A DNA stretch of 64,000 nt from Beaufortia kweichowensis (Eukaryota > Chordata > Actinopteri > Cypriniformes > Gastromyzontidae). The notes below the pieces were generated by a model, which was not told the origin of the DNA, made no database searches, and worked only from the letters and a program-made list of their open reading frames with translations. Position numbers and translations under genes: made by a program. Positions 37,018-48,800 of this stretch are shown one piece after another (the stretch's first letter is position 1; every line of letters begins with the position of its first letter). The stretch covers positions 5,432,501-5,496,500 of the forward strand of contig CM032802.1 in the NCBI GenBank assembly GCA_019155185.1, written 5' to 3'.

Positions 37018-40000
37018 ATGTTAATGTTTCGCACACATTTTATTAAAACATTATAATTATAAAGGGCCCCACCAGACTCTCCTGCTGTTTGCATTAAAAT
37101 CCTTTGACACAAAATCATTTGGCGGTCTTGATAATTTTCTTGGAATTTGAGTGGTAAACACCATTACATATGTTGTACAAACCCAGGCGAAGGAAATAAT
37201 TAGACTGTTTCTCTCTGATGTTCACTGCATTAAAATGTACGATTTCTTACAGAATCTGTCTCGAATCATTTATGGGAGCACAAGGTGTAGCAAAAGCACA
37301 TCTGTAGCGACTCAATTATTAATTAAACTTGAAGATAAGAACTGAGAAAATATTAGCTGCAAGCTGTCTAGATCAATAAACAACGTGCCCAGAGAGAAAA
37401 TAAATGTAGAAAAGGCTTAATAACTCTATCTTAAATTGGAAAGAGGTCAAACTGTCACCTGTTTTGTTATCTTTTTTTCATTTTTCGTGAGAATGTTCAA
37501 AGAGATCTCATTAAGTAGAACTGCACAAAAGTAATTACAAATCATTCTCATGTTTGCATCTTCACTATCTAGTCAGTGCACTGTGCTAAACTTATACAAT
37601 TTAAAGGGAATATATATATATATATATATATATAAATAATGCAGAGCAATATTTGTATTATGAAATGAGTATATATAGATAAATAGGACTATACAGTATG
37701 TAGAGGTTGTTTTTTAGTTAATGATTCATTGTTTGCTAAAATCAGTAACATAATGCAAACATCCAGCCTGACTTGACATGAGATTTTTAACTTTACTTTG
37801 TCTTTATGTTTACAAGAATAACAACAATATTTGTCTTAGGCAATTGTTTTTGTTGTGGCATTGCAGTAATTTGATTTGGCAACTGTATATCAGTCATCTG
37901 AGTACGTCTTTTTGCATGTCTGACTCTGTGATTGTATAAGAGGTTATTTGTGCATCTTTGTGGCTTCATGGTCATAAGACGAGATCTGACATGAAGTGCT
38001 TGGAGACTTTGAATAGCAGCTCTGGGTCACAATTCAGTTTAAATGAGGGAAGTGGGTGGAACAGATGCAATCACATGCAACCTTTCTTTTTTCTTGTTGG
38101 TATGTATCACGATTACATAACACCTGGCAATGTAGACATACTGTAATGTTCTCAAAGCTTCCCTCTTTCCCACATCCCACTCCTCTTAGACTATTTATGG
38201 AAACAAAGCAGCAAAAATGGGTCATTCGGAAATATTCATATGTTGACGTCAAAACCACAGAATCACATTTATAAATCAAAGCCTATTTGTTGTTCAGCAG
38301 CTTGCTCGGCTTTGGTAGATGAGGGTAGTTTTAGGATAGCAATATGGGCTACAGGCCCAATAAATGGTTCATAATATACATCTTGTTCTGTGTGTAAGTA
38401 TTCTGCCATATCTTTTGTATGGAACAGATAAAAATGGTATTCTTGCCCTTTCGTTAAAGCTCACATCTTGCTCTGGTTTGCATTTAGAATTAAAAATGAC
38501 ACAATTGTTTGGTGAGCTAGCCTTTATAATTTGTTTATAGAAAGAACAAGATTACTCAAACAATCAGATACACTAAAAACAGTGGTTTAGAATTATATCA
38601 TGACCTTTTATGCTAGAAAACCTTAACCGAAGAAAAAATAAAATACTACAAATGACCCGCAGAAACTGACCCCTTTAAGACGAAGCCCGATAATTAAAAT
38701 TAATGTTAATATCTTGACTATGCTCCTGAAAGCAAATTATTTTGATATTTTGGTCATTGGTAATGTCGTGACTTACAGTACTTTCACAATATATAAAATA
38801 TAAGCCCATAAGAAAGGAGAAAGCTTTCCGATTTGCACAGCTGTCAAGAAAGTGGTCTTTCTCTCTCTTCACAGGCGTTCCTGATAGCAAAAGAGGACTG
38901 ATTTGTGGCGCTCTCTCTCTCTCTGCGGGGAGCAGAAGATGATGCTGAATAAGATTTTAACAAGAATGAATGGGAGAGTCTGAGTGGAAATTTAAACTGT
39001 CCTGATTTAACGGTTTATTCAATACTGGCTATGAAGAGCATTATTGTGTGCTTTTTGGTTGGTAATTATCGATGGCAGAATTTTGATAAGAACACCGCAA
39101 TCACTAGAGTATAACAAATGCCAGAGAGCTGGTCATTGAGATGAAGGGGGCTTTAACTCAACAGGACAGGCCGTGTTTACTTCACCTGAAGTCTGTGGGA
39201 AGGATTGTAAATAGTGGACAGTTCTAATCATGCATCTGGTGATTTCCCCAGATGGCTCCAAATCATGGTTGATTCAGGAGGGTGAACCCATGTTGATGCC
39301 TCTAGGAAGTGAAATAAAGTAAATGTTAAATCTTTGGACTGGATTCTGGGGTGGGATCAAGGAGATCAACACCTGGCATTTGTGTTGAGCGGTTGTGTTG
39401 AGGTTGAGTGTTTCTTTTCTGAAGGACACAAATAATCTGAAGCAAAACTAAGCAAACATCTAGTTACACACAAATTGAAAAAATAGTTAAAAATTCCAAA
39501 AATTCTTTAATGATTTCTTTCATGACACCTCAGCTGTATATGAGTTCCTTTCTTTAGTTGACCGGAAACAAATAATTTTATAATAAAATGTCATCTTATA
39601 CAGGGTTCAGAATGGCAAAGCTTTAAAACCCACATACATCCATTCAAATGATTATAAATAAAACATGGCATGTCAATATGTTGGCATGTCGATAACTTCC
39701 AATCTTATTGTTTCCTGTTTGTCTCCTAAATAGTCTACGTTTGTTTTAACCCAGTATGTGAAAAAACAACTTCATTACACCTTGGCTTATATCTCATATG
39801 TTCACAAAACTGAGGCATGTGACACGCCGGCTATCAGATCTGAACAAAAAGGTCACGTGTATTATTACTATTCAGTTTAAGGTTTTACTTTCCTAAACTA
39901 TGTCTCAGCTGGTGAAAGAGGGATTTCATCAATGCCCTGCGATCAATACCGCATTCAAGACCTGATAAAGTGAAACAAGGACACACAAGTCTAAAAACAG

Positions 40001-40553
40001 CAGTAATAATCACATGCAGCAAGATTCATTGAATCAGGCCTTCAGAGTTCAGTCAGTCTCGTCCTTTTGCAACAATATTGGCTGCTGCACATGCGGGAGG
40101 CTGTTTAATTTACTTGATGTGATTTGTGAGTATTTAATTGAAACTGTGCGAGCTATTGAGCCTTGAAGATGCCATTTACCATAAAGAGAATACAAAGCAT
40201 CTTCAAACACATTTTAAATTAACTATAAATTAATTCACATTCTCAGATGTAATATGTAAAAGCTATTTTTTTCCATGCTATTTTAGCACATCTTGTAATA
40301 CAATCATGTATAATAACGTAACACTACGTTTGTAGAAATGGGTTTGTTAGGCCTTTCTCGCATTGCGTGCTTAAGCAGTTGCAATAACAAAGGAATAGTT
40401 TATTCATGAATACATTTTTGGATTTCTTTTCTTGTGTTATGCATGTCTCCTTCATGTGTAAATTCAACTTAATGACCGTCTAATATGTTATAATTCTCAG
40501 TGTTTACAGAAATACTCAGCATAGTCGTAATACAGAAATCATTTTCTCATCTT
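37018..40553. other. Non-coding single-copy DNA
   Basis: No gene recognised. Two small simple repeats lie inside: the TA run at 37,611-37,634 and a short CT run near 38,909-38,924. Around 40,386-40,450 a weak resemblance to the Angel-type left end (AAAGGAATAGTTTA) is too diverged to call. Confidence 0.55.
37611..37634. repeat. (TA)12 microsatellite
   Basis: A perfect TA run of about 24 bp. Confidence 0.93.
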
Positions 40554-41228
40554 CACTTCAAGAAATAATGTTGCTACAAAAGGTTCTTCGCATTGTTGCC
40601 ATAGAAGAACTATTTTTGGTTCCCCATAGAACCATTTACTCAAAGCTTATTAAAAGAAACATTTCTTACTTTTTTATAGGCTCAAGAATCTTTCCACTAC
40701 AAAAAACTTTTTGTGAAACAGAAATGTATGTTTGTATGTGTATGTATGTTAATCTGTTAATGGTCAACGTTCCTCAGGAGGAACACCTATGTTTTTCAGT
40801 ATTCACTTTCATATTTCATAGTTGAATTCCAATCTAATCATAACTAACTACATATCGATAGAGAGGTCCAAAACAAAATAATATATTTATATAAATAATA
40901 ATAAATATAAAATAAATATACATATAAAAAGTAGTAATACATATTTGACAAATTGTCATAACATTAAACATAAACATAAAAATTGTAATGTTAATGATAT
41001 TTTTAAAAATACCTCAGATTACAAAAAGGTTTTTAAAAATATATTTAAAAAATACATTAGTAAAGATATCTAAAATGTAAAAACTGTAGTTTCGGAGTGC
41101 ATTTTCATGTGTACTGTATGCTCAATATGTGCAGTGACAGTTATCAGGTTAAAGGTTATTTTTAAACCATACAAACATAAAAAATGGTTCTTCTATTGCT
41201 TCGTTTAGCATCTTTATTTTTAAGAGTG
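40554..41228 (+). mobile_element. GGTTCTTC palindromic MITE, split by a nested insertion
   Basis: The left part (40,554-about 40,748) begins CACTTCAAGAAATAATG, then AAAAGGTTCTTCGCATTG, TTTTTGGTTCCCCATAGAAC and TTTTGTGAAACAGAAATG. After a 404-bp insertion the right part resumes with AGGTTATTTTTAAACCAT, AAAATGGTTCTTCTATTG and CATCTTTATTTTTAAGAGTG. The order matches a palindromic non-coding repeat common in cyprinids, about 270 bp without the insert. The interruption falls at GTTAA|AGGTT. Confidence 0.75.
40749..41152 (-). mobile_element. TTAA-ended MITE, nested inside another element
   Basis: Reverse orientation. The left edge TTAATCTGTTAATGGTCAAC is followed by the hairpin GTTCCTCAGGAGGAAC (40,769-40,784). 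The right edge reads TATGTGCAGTGACAGTTATC and then AGGTTAA. It is the longest copy (404 bp), AT-rich inside and non-coding. TTAA closes both edges, and the host element continues on each side, which supports a TTAA target. Confidence 0.8.
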
Positions 41229-42925
41229 TACAGATCCGCAGTAGAAATGTTGTCAGTGTTGAATTACAGTGTCAGTCTGCTGTTGCAGTTACCCTGCAGT
41301 GCCACTAACACGCTGTGTGCCTGCGGTGTGAAACAGGCCTAACACTTTGAACTGTAGCCAGACACCAGAGTAAGTCAAAGGACTGCCGCTTCTGCAGTTT
41401 TCTCCGGCAGGAAGAGGACAGGTGCCAAATGATGTTACATAATTCCATGCACTGATGTCTAGTGTTTTAGCGCTTTAGGGGTTTTTGGGTGACTATTACA
41501 ATTAAAGAGTAAAAAAATCCATCCTCAATTTCTCAGGGGTAAATGCGGCCAATTCTAAAACTCATCAGTACTTAAACACTCACTGGCTTTTTACTAGGGT
41601 TTCTTCTTTAAACTCTTCAAAAAAAGAATTAACTGCTTTTTAACAATTCAGGATGGGATGTTATATTTAGACCACCATAGCAAAATGTCTTTAGGTCTTT
41701 ATGACTTTGTACTGTATGTGTCATTGTGCTTTTTATTTATGACGACATAAAATCAAAATGGCTGACGGAGCACAAAATGCATGCAGAGACGTCGTATCTG
41801 TTGCCATCGTTCATAGCAGTGGACAGATGTGAGACTATCAAAATATTTTATAAAAAAGCTTCAACCTGTAATCCAGTTTAAGCAAACGCTGGAGTATTTT
41901 ATTGACAGATTTGGTTAAAAAAGTCAAATTTGTGTGGAAAGCAATATTTGCAGTGTAACCGATGATTATACCCCTGATACCTCGCACCATCCAAAGATTT
42001 TGTGCAGTTCATGGGTTTTATATATTCTGCTGACTAATTCGGACTCTGAGCTGTTCAATTCAAGGTTCTATATCCAGCTGTGTGTTGAAACAAACAAACA
42101 CCTCAGACTGATCTTTGATCCCACACAGTCATAATGTCTCACAGCCTTGAAACTCTTCTGTATGGGTGAAGACTGTAAAATACATGTTCATTTCATGCAC
42201 ATCCTCAATGTCATCAAGCTCCCAATAGTTATACAATATGAACATTTCTTACACCTAGTCAAAGTCAGCAAAAGATTATTCTGACAGAAGACTTCTTTCT
42301 CTTCTTTTATCTTGGAGTAAATAGCACGCAGCTGGAGACAGCAGATACAGCATGCCGTGTACTCTTTAATTCTCTCTTCCACATAGTGACACAGAAACGT
42401 CTGCTTCTGTTAAAAATTATGCTCAAATGTTGCATAGATCTAATTTTTTAGACAAAGACATTCCATACCCTGTGAGATTTATGCTGAGAAAAAAACTCAT
42501 CAAACTCAAAAAAGTGTGACATTCAAACCCATATGACTGTCTTTTTTGTAATGTCAAATAAAAATAACTGAAGAATGAATATGAGTATGAACAAGGTTTG
42601 TCAGACTCCACCATCAAAGTATCATAGAAGTAGTCGGCTTGTGGGTTGCCAAGTCATGTGGGTTTGGAAGGACATGCAGTGCAGTGACATGACACATTGC
42701 TTTGAGGTCTAAGATGGTGGTATGTCGTGTTTGTGCTGATAGGGTGCTCGAAGGGAAAATTCAAACACTAAATTTGGACATGAAATATTCTTTAATTTTT
42801 AAATTGTCCTTTTCAGAGGAAATTCTGTGACACTGCCTAGAACCCAATGATTCATTCATGAACAAAACCAATGTGGCAGATGTATTTTTCCATCACAAAT
42901 ATATTAACTCCTTTAATTTGTCTCA
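41229..42925. other. Non-coding single-copy DNA
   Basis: No gene or repeat family is recognised. It lies between two transposon-rich points of the 40.5-44.1 kb cluster. Confidence 0.55.
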
Positions 42926-43066
42926 GTGTTTTTGTGTTCGTACAATGAAAGTCAATGGCCAATGATGTTTGGTTATCAATGTTCTTCAAAATATCATACA
43001 GGTTTGGACTAGCATAAGGATGAATAAATGATGAAAGAATTTTCATTTTTTGGGTGAACTATTTAT
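42926..43066 (+). mobile_element. Angel-type MITE, right half
   Basis: CAATGAAAGTCAATGGCCAA, GTTTGGTTATCAATGTTCTT, CAAAATATC, ATACAGGTTTGGACTAGC and TTTTTTGGGTGAACTATTTA appear in the expected order. The left arm is missing or unrecognisable, and the GCAGAAGAAAG block between CAAAATATC and ATACAGG has been lost. The right end abuts the next element with no spacer. Confidence 0.75.
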
Positions 43067-43440
43067 TTTACCTGATAACTGTCACTGCACGTATTAAACA
43101 TACGCATGAACATGCACTATTTAAACTACATTTTTTATATATATTTATTATTATTATTATTATTATTATGTATTTGTTTGTTTATGTATTATATTTTATT
43201 TCTATTTTATTCTATTTTTTATATACTTTTAGCATAAACTTTTTCTTTTTTTGGTTGATTTTTGTATATTTTAGTTGATGAAAATGATTATTGTTATAAA
43301 ATTTTTATGAAGTTTTGGTGACCTTTCCATTAATATACTGTATAGTTTGTCATAATTAGATATAAATACAGCTATGAAATATTAAAGTGAATAGTGAAAT
43401 AAGTGTTCCTTCTGTGGAATAGGGACACTTAACAGGTTAA
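43067..43440 (+). mobile_element. TTAA-ended MITE copy abutting an Angel-type element
   Basis: The left end is TTTACCTGATAACTGTCACT followed by GCACGTATTAAACATACGCA. The right end is GGGACACTTAACAGGTTAA. The subterminal hairpin is damaged (GTTCCTTCTGTGGAAT). A (TTA)n run at 43,145-43,169 has expanded inside the left third. The length is 374 bp with no coding capacity. Confidence 0.78.
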
Positions 43441-43806
43441 TAGGTGATGGTTTTAGTGCAAAGTATTCTTACATTACACACTACAGCTTTTTCAACAGCT
43501 CTCCAGCTCAGCATCACAGATTGCACTACTGTTAAACTACATGTCTTTTATTGTCTTGAAACAGAAATACTCACTGTCCAACCCGCACTAAAAATCATGA
43601 CTCTCATCAATTGTTTTGATGTGTTCTGCTGTCGCTTGATGCCCTTTCACTGAAATGCTACACATCACCGTTTATCACTTGACATAGGGTCCTCCTCTAG
43701 AGTTATGAGGCGATGAAATTGTAGTATGGTTTGTCTGGAGAGCCGTCTGTGCAGAAGTAGTCACATCTAAAGCAGTAGACTTGAAGTATTCAAGCCCTGT
43801 GAGCTT
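43441..43806. other. Spacer between two TTAA-ended MITEs
   Basis: Single-copy sequence with a 69-codon chance frame. Nothing is recognised. Confidence 0.55.
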
Positions 43807-44120
43807 TTAATTTGTAAGTAAACTGTCACAGGTGGAACACTCAGGTTATTTGACTATTCACTTTAATATTTCATAGTTGAATTCTAATCTACTCATGACA
43901 AACTATTGATGGAATGGTTTTCCAAGAGAATAGAATAAATTACTATAACTATATAGACAAATTACTATAACATTAAATATAAAAAAATTTAATGTTAATT
44001 ATATTTTTAAAAATACCTACAATTTAAAAAATTAAAAATAATCTAATATCAAAAAAGTTTAATAGTGCATTTTCATGTGTACGATGTGCTCAATATGTGC
44101 ATTGACAGTTATCAGTTTAA
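43807..44120 (-). mobile_element. TTAA-ended MITE, reverse copy
   Basis: The edges read TTAATTTGTAAGTAAACTGT with CACAGGTGGAACAC on the left and CTCAATATGTGCATTGACAG with TTATCAGTTTAA on the right. Half of the subterminal hairpin (about 8 bp) is deleted compared with the 13.5-kb copy. It is 314 bp long and inverted relative to the copy 367 bp upstream, so the pair forms an inverted repeat. Confidence 0.75.
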
Positions 44121-45058
44121 GATTACCTGAAGAGATTTTCACATTATTTTACATGCCGTATAATAACAGTATGCAATCTTTGATATAAAACATAACAGTC
44201 TTTCTAAATATTGTTGATCACAGACCTTAATTTACCACCATTCTAACAACCCATAGAAAACACAATGCTTCCGTAATTCTCTTAATCTAAACAAACTAAT
44301 TTTCTTCTGCCCAGTATGATTCCCTTGTTGAGCGCTAACAAGCAAAATCTTCTCTGATTTCTAATTTGTGAAATGCAAAGATACTAAGGAAAATCCACAC
44401 ATAACATTTAAAACCATCAGTGGTCTTCTTTCTAAAGTCAAGTGCACTGCGGCATGCTGCACAGCCCCTAGAGATGGCCTATGGAGTGAGATCAGAACAG
44501 GGCAATTACGCTGGTCTCATCTCCACTATACTGCAGCTTTACAGCTATTGCTGCTAATTATCTCGAAACAACAAAGGGACACCTAAAAGCCAGTCTCCCA
44601 GTACTCACTGCTGGAACCTGCTGCATCAAAGGGTCCCTCAAGTAAGTCCTTCTAAATAACAGGACTCTTTCCCTGATAAAAGTCTGACAGTGTCTGTGAA
44701 ATCGAGCCTTAATGTCACTGATCAGCCATGCAAATCACTGTATTGTTATCATTTTCAGTTATAAAGAAGCTCAAAGTCAGTACTTAAAGTGGGAAGGTTC
44801 TCACTGGTGCCAGTTCAGCACTATTATGCTGTGAATTAGTATTTCGGTCTAACAGATTTTATAAACTGTGTCGCTCTTACTAGACACAATTTGTAAAAAG
44901 TTTTGGCTATGGGCAATTAATTTGCTGTTCAGATATTAATAGGCTTTCTGGTTGATGTTAATGTTTGTAAAAGGTTATCTGTGTTTTTCTTACTAAATAT
45001 TTTGCACGTTTTGAGGTTTAAGGATAATTAATTCAGCTACACAAAGGGTGTAAATGAT
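44121..45058. other. Non-coding DNA, possible conserved patch
   Basis: No gene. The part from about 44,400 to 44,660 is balanced and repeat-free, with a homeodomain core (GCTAATTATC) close to a SOX-type AACAAAG. That fits an enhancer but is weak evidence. Confidence 0.45.
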
Positions 45059-45089
45059 TTTACATTTAGTCATTTGGCAGACTTCTTCT
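45059..45089 (-). mobile_element. SINE tail fragment
   Basis: TTACATTTAGTCATTTGGCA followed by GAC is the reverse complement of the tail found in the V-SINEs here. No tRNA-like head follows within 150 bp, so only the 3' end is present. Confidence 0.45.
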
Positions 45090-45569
45090 GAAGTTTTTGT
45101 TGTTTTTCCCTTAATTTACCAATTCCCACTATGACACCATGTCTGAGTATTGCAGTGGTAAACATTAATCTCACAAACATTCTGTGTAATTGTTTTTTTA
45201 ATTCTGTATTCTCAATTTTAGTCTTTAGAATGAAGTATAACAACATATAAATATCTACTGTATAAGTACAAGTTATTTTAACCAGTTCATTATAAAAAAT
45301 TCATGTGCTTTATAAGCAGTAAATGCCATAAATATGTGATCACCTTAAAATGTTTGTCCAGACTGAAGTATCTCTATTACTTTACAGTGCTGGTCAGCCT
45401 GGATCACTGTTTTTTATGATTACTGGATAAAACCTTTATTTAATCATTTTGTCAAGCTTACAGGGGGACATTTGTATTTTAGGTACCAATCCTTCATAGA
45501 TTTAAATGATTATACTTTCTATTGGACGCAATTTTGGTTTTAGTGCACATGAGATTTGAATGAAACTCA
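45090..45569. other. Non-coding AT-rich DNA
   Basis: Nothing recognised. Confidence 0.6.
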
Positions 45570-45870
45570 GTGGAGGATCGAGCTTTCCAAGAGCGTCACA
45601 TGCCCTTGACAAGAAGGCCGCTTTGGCTCCCAGTACAGATATAATTTTTAGCTACTTGAATTATTCACCCCAATAGTCCTAAGGTGGCCATCTTGCTAAT
45701 GTGTTCTGCTTATGTAAGCTGTAAGCAGTATTGTTTAGATCTATATTATCTCGTGAAAATCAGATAATTGGAACTTTCTGCTCTTTTGCAAGATTATTAA
45801 TTGAGGCTAATGACAGCTGTAAAGTTCTCGATAAGCACCTCAATAAACATTAAAGGCATATTTAAGGAAA
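45570..45870. promoter_or_regulatory. Candidate conserved non-coding element, homeodomain/MEIS-type
   Basis: A compact complex block. Around 45,794-45,803 is TTATTAATTG, a homeodomain-type site. At 45,811-45,820 is TGACAGCTGT, which joins a MEIS/TGIF-like TGACAG and an E-box CAGCTG. Further GATA- and TAAT-type cores lie 5'. There is no protein-like frame. A developmental enhancer is the best guess, as inference. Confidence 0.25.
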
Positions 45871-47139
45871 GAAATTATAATGAGCTCATATTGCTTTAGT
45901 TTTTTGCTTTTGGACAATTTAGCTTAATCCATATTGAATAAACCACTATTAGTTGTATTATTAGGTTAAATCAACCATCTGTTGATCACATGACCCATGC
46001 TTATTACTTCAACAAAAGACATTTAATCCTGCTTGTGTTATTTGTTAATTCAACAATTTGTAGTTTAGGGCCAAAACAATGGTGTAATTGGCTGAAATAG
46101 CAGTCATTTGGTTTAGAAGACATGTTTATTAGACCCATGCCAAAGACTGAAAATGGCTGTTTTGCTATAGCCAACACTGCAGTTGCTTAAAATAATTTGT
46201 GGTGTTACAAAATAGGGTGCTACGGGTTTAGGATTTAAGGTTTTGGATTTAGCCCTGCAAATCAGTAACGGTTGAGCAAGATGAAAAAATGTCAGCTCAT
46301 ATAATGCTATGTGGAGTACTGTGGAAATAATCTGAAATTATTAGCAATGAGAATCAACAAGAGAGCCTTTTTTACCCAAACCTGGTGTATAAAGAGTTGT
46401 GGATAAAGCTGTGTCTCAGTGGAATAAAATGGCTAGCCTAATCGTTTTCTTCCTGTATTAATTCAGTTATGACAACCATGAAAACACCACCTTTCGTTTT
46501 GGCTGAAATTTCCAAATCAAATTACTCATGATAGGGACCTTGAATCTAAAGCAACAAAAGCTGCAGTAAACAGACATTAAGCGTTTCTTCAGACAGAGGC
46601 TCTCCACGGATGTACACTGTAAACTGTGTCATTTGATCTGGCATTTCTTCACACTTGGCCAGCGGAGTCATATAAAATTGCAAACGCAATCCATAATAAT
46701 ACAAGAATGTGCTCAACCTGTTGAGACAAATACTGATCATCTTATTATTAAAATATGCAGAGGAAGATGGGAAAAGGTAAAATGTGGATTTGGTGTTGTG
46801 GAGTTCTTTTTTGTTTTGTTTTGTTGAATAATTTCTTTATTCCATGAAATACATTAAAATACTCATATGGCAAAGAGCTTAAACGCATTTATTGTAATCT
46901 GTTATTTTCTCCAGGGTTCTGTTGAGAGGTCCGCATCAGTCATTTAAAATATTTTTTTCAGATTAAATCTAAATAAAACAAATGAGATACCATCATTTCA
47001 CAACATTCCTGTGAGTCAGAATCACAAGACCAATGGTCCCGGCAGCTTGCAATCCAAATCTAGAGGTGCAAGTTAAGGTCCTGCCATTTGAAGTATTCAG
47101 AATAAAGTGTTACTTTATTACACAGCTTCTAGCTCATCG
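45871..47139. other. Non-coding DNA
   Basis: Single-copy sequence. No gene, RNA or repeat family was recognised. Confidence 0.6.
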
Positions 47140-47430
47140 TCTTTACAGTGAATAAAGGACCACGAGGACAATTTGGCAGGCCTTGAAGAAAAAAATGTTC
47201 CACGCACACCGGCAACACAAAACACAAAATTGAAAAGATAATTGCGCTTGATTGCAGAGGAAGGAGTAATTGTGCGCTCCCCAGCTGCGAGTCTCTCCAG
47301 CTCCATTCAGTTCCTTTCTCTGCGGGTCCTGCCGCTGTGTTGGAACGCTGTTTGTTGTCTCATCAAATGGAGGAACAAAGCGTCTATCAGAGGCTTTATA
47401 CAAATAACCAGCATTTCCCTTATTTAGGTC
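47140..47430. promoter_or_regulatory. Candidate conserved non-coding segment with SOX-type site
   Basis: A balanced, CpG-containing block with GATAATTGCG and GGAACAAAGC (SOX-type) sites. The overlapping 124-codon minus frame (47,143-47,517) has no recognisable domain. A short AAAT array (about 47,443-47,479) follows. Weak inference. Confidence 0.2.
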
Positions 47431-48459
47431 AATAACAGCAGGTATAAATAAATAAATAAAGTGGATTAATAAATAAATAATGCACGTCCCAATAGCATCT
47501 TTTGAGGAAAAAGTCAACAGTCACTTTTATTTGCATTCTAATAATCATTTAATAATTTAATCTAACCACATTTTCAGTAATATTACAGTAACTTGGTACC
47601 TGGTACAAGCTTTATATAGCTGGAAAAAGCTGCATTATTGTTTTTTCCAATTATAAGCAATAAGCAACACACTTGCCTGAAATGTTCATTTTTTTACTTA
47701 ATACATATGGAAATTTTGATTCAATTTAATATTGAATTTTTTAAAAGGCTTCACTGATCAATTTGACTTTTGGTATAGACATCTGTCATTTATAGCTACA
47801 GTATGCAGTATAATATATATTTTTTTACAAGTGCAATTGTAATCCTTAAACGTTACATACAAGTAACACATGTAGCCCATCCTTACACATTCTTTTTCAT
47901 TAGATTATTTAGATGTGTACTTTAGTCTGTTAATTAAATCATTTTCATATTCACAGTAAATTGAAAGTTAAAATGAATGGCATAGAAATGCATTAAACAA
48001 TAGCAATGTAAGAAGCAGTCGCTGTTTCCAGATATAAAGCTTCAGTCTGAAACCTAATCTGTAGTGAAACTGCTGTTTTTAACAGAAGATATAAACTGAG
48101 ATGTATGTCTAGTAGAAATAGTCATCCTGCTTTACTATTTATGCAGTTCTTATGAAGTGCTGATGTACAAACACTCCCAGGCACTACAGTTCCAAATATC
48201 TGCCTGTGAATCTTGTTGTTGTTTTTGGGAAAAAAGCAATTTAAATGTGAAAAATTCTCCCTGCTGGCACCTTTCATATTTATGAATGATAATTTTAGCA
48301 TATCACATTATTTGTTATTATAATTCAGTGGATGTGTCTGTACAGTGAGATGTTACTGTTGCAGGAGTTATATAGTACCACAGCTCCACTCAGAGATGAA
48401 CCGTAATTTACCAGGTGATCTCCATGCTACAGTGTTCAGGAAATTTCTTTTCTATGACC
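47431..48459. other. Non-coding AT-rich DNA
   Basis: Starts with an imperfect AAAT repeat and continues as single-copy AT-rich DNA. Nothing else is seen. Confidence 0.6.
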
Positions 48460-48800
48460 TCTGTTTGTGACACAATAAAGCGCAAGGACGATGCATCTGA
48501 AATGAGTTTTAGTGGATGTTTGATCGAGCACATTAGCTGTAAAAGTATTTGTGTACAGGAATCTGAGCTCCTTTCTTCTCTCAGGTCAAAGAACATGAAA
48601 TGGGAAATACAGCGGGTGTCTCCCAGGGCTGTGTGAAGTGAAAATCAGAGGTGGAGTGAGGTCGAGGGGGGTCTGCCAGCACACCGCAGTCTAATAGGAT
48701 TCTAAGATGAGATTAAAATTCACTTGGTCTCATTAAACATGCATGCCGGAGTGATTGCTATTAATTGTTTACTGCAAATGCCAGCTAGCATTCAGAAAGG
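48460..48800. promoter_or_regulatory. Candidate conserved non-coding segment
   Basis: A complex block with moderate GC, an AGGTCAAAG nuclear-receptor-like half-site near 48,585 and a CTATTAATTG homeodomain core near 48,760. Composition-based call only. Confidence 0.18.

Noticed and set aside
40386..40450. Possible further Angel-type left end
   Set aside because: Only AAAGGAATAGTTTA matches; the following sequence diverges too far.
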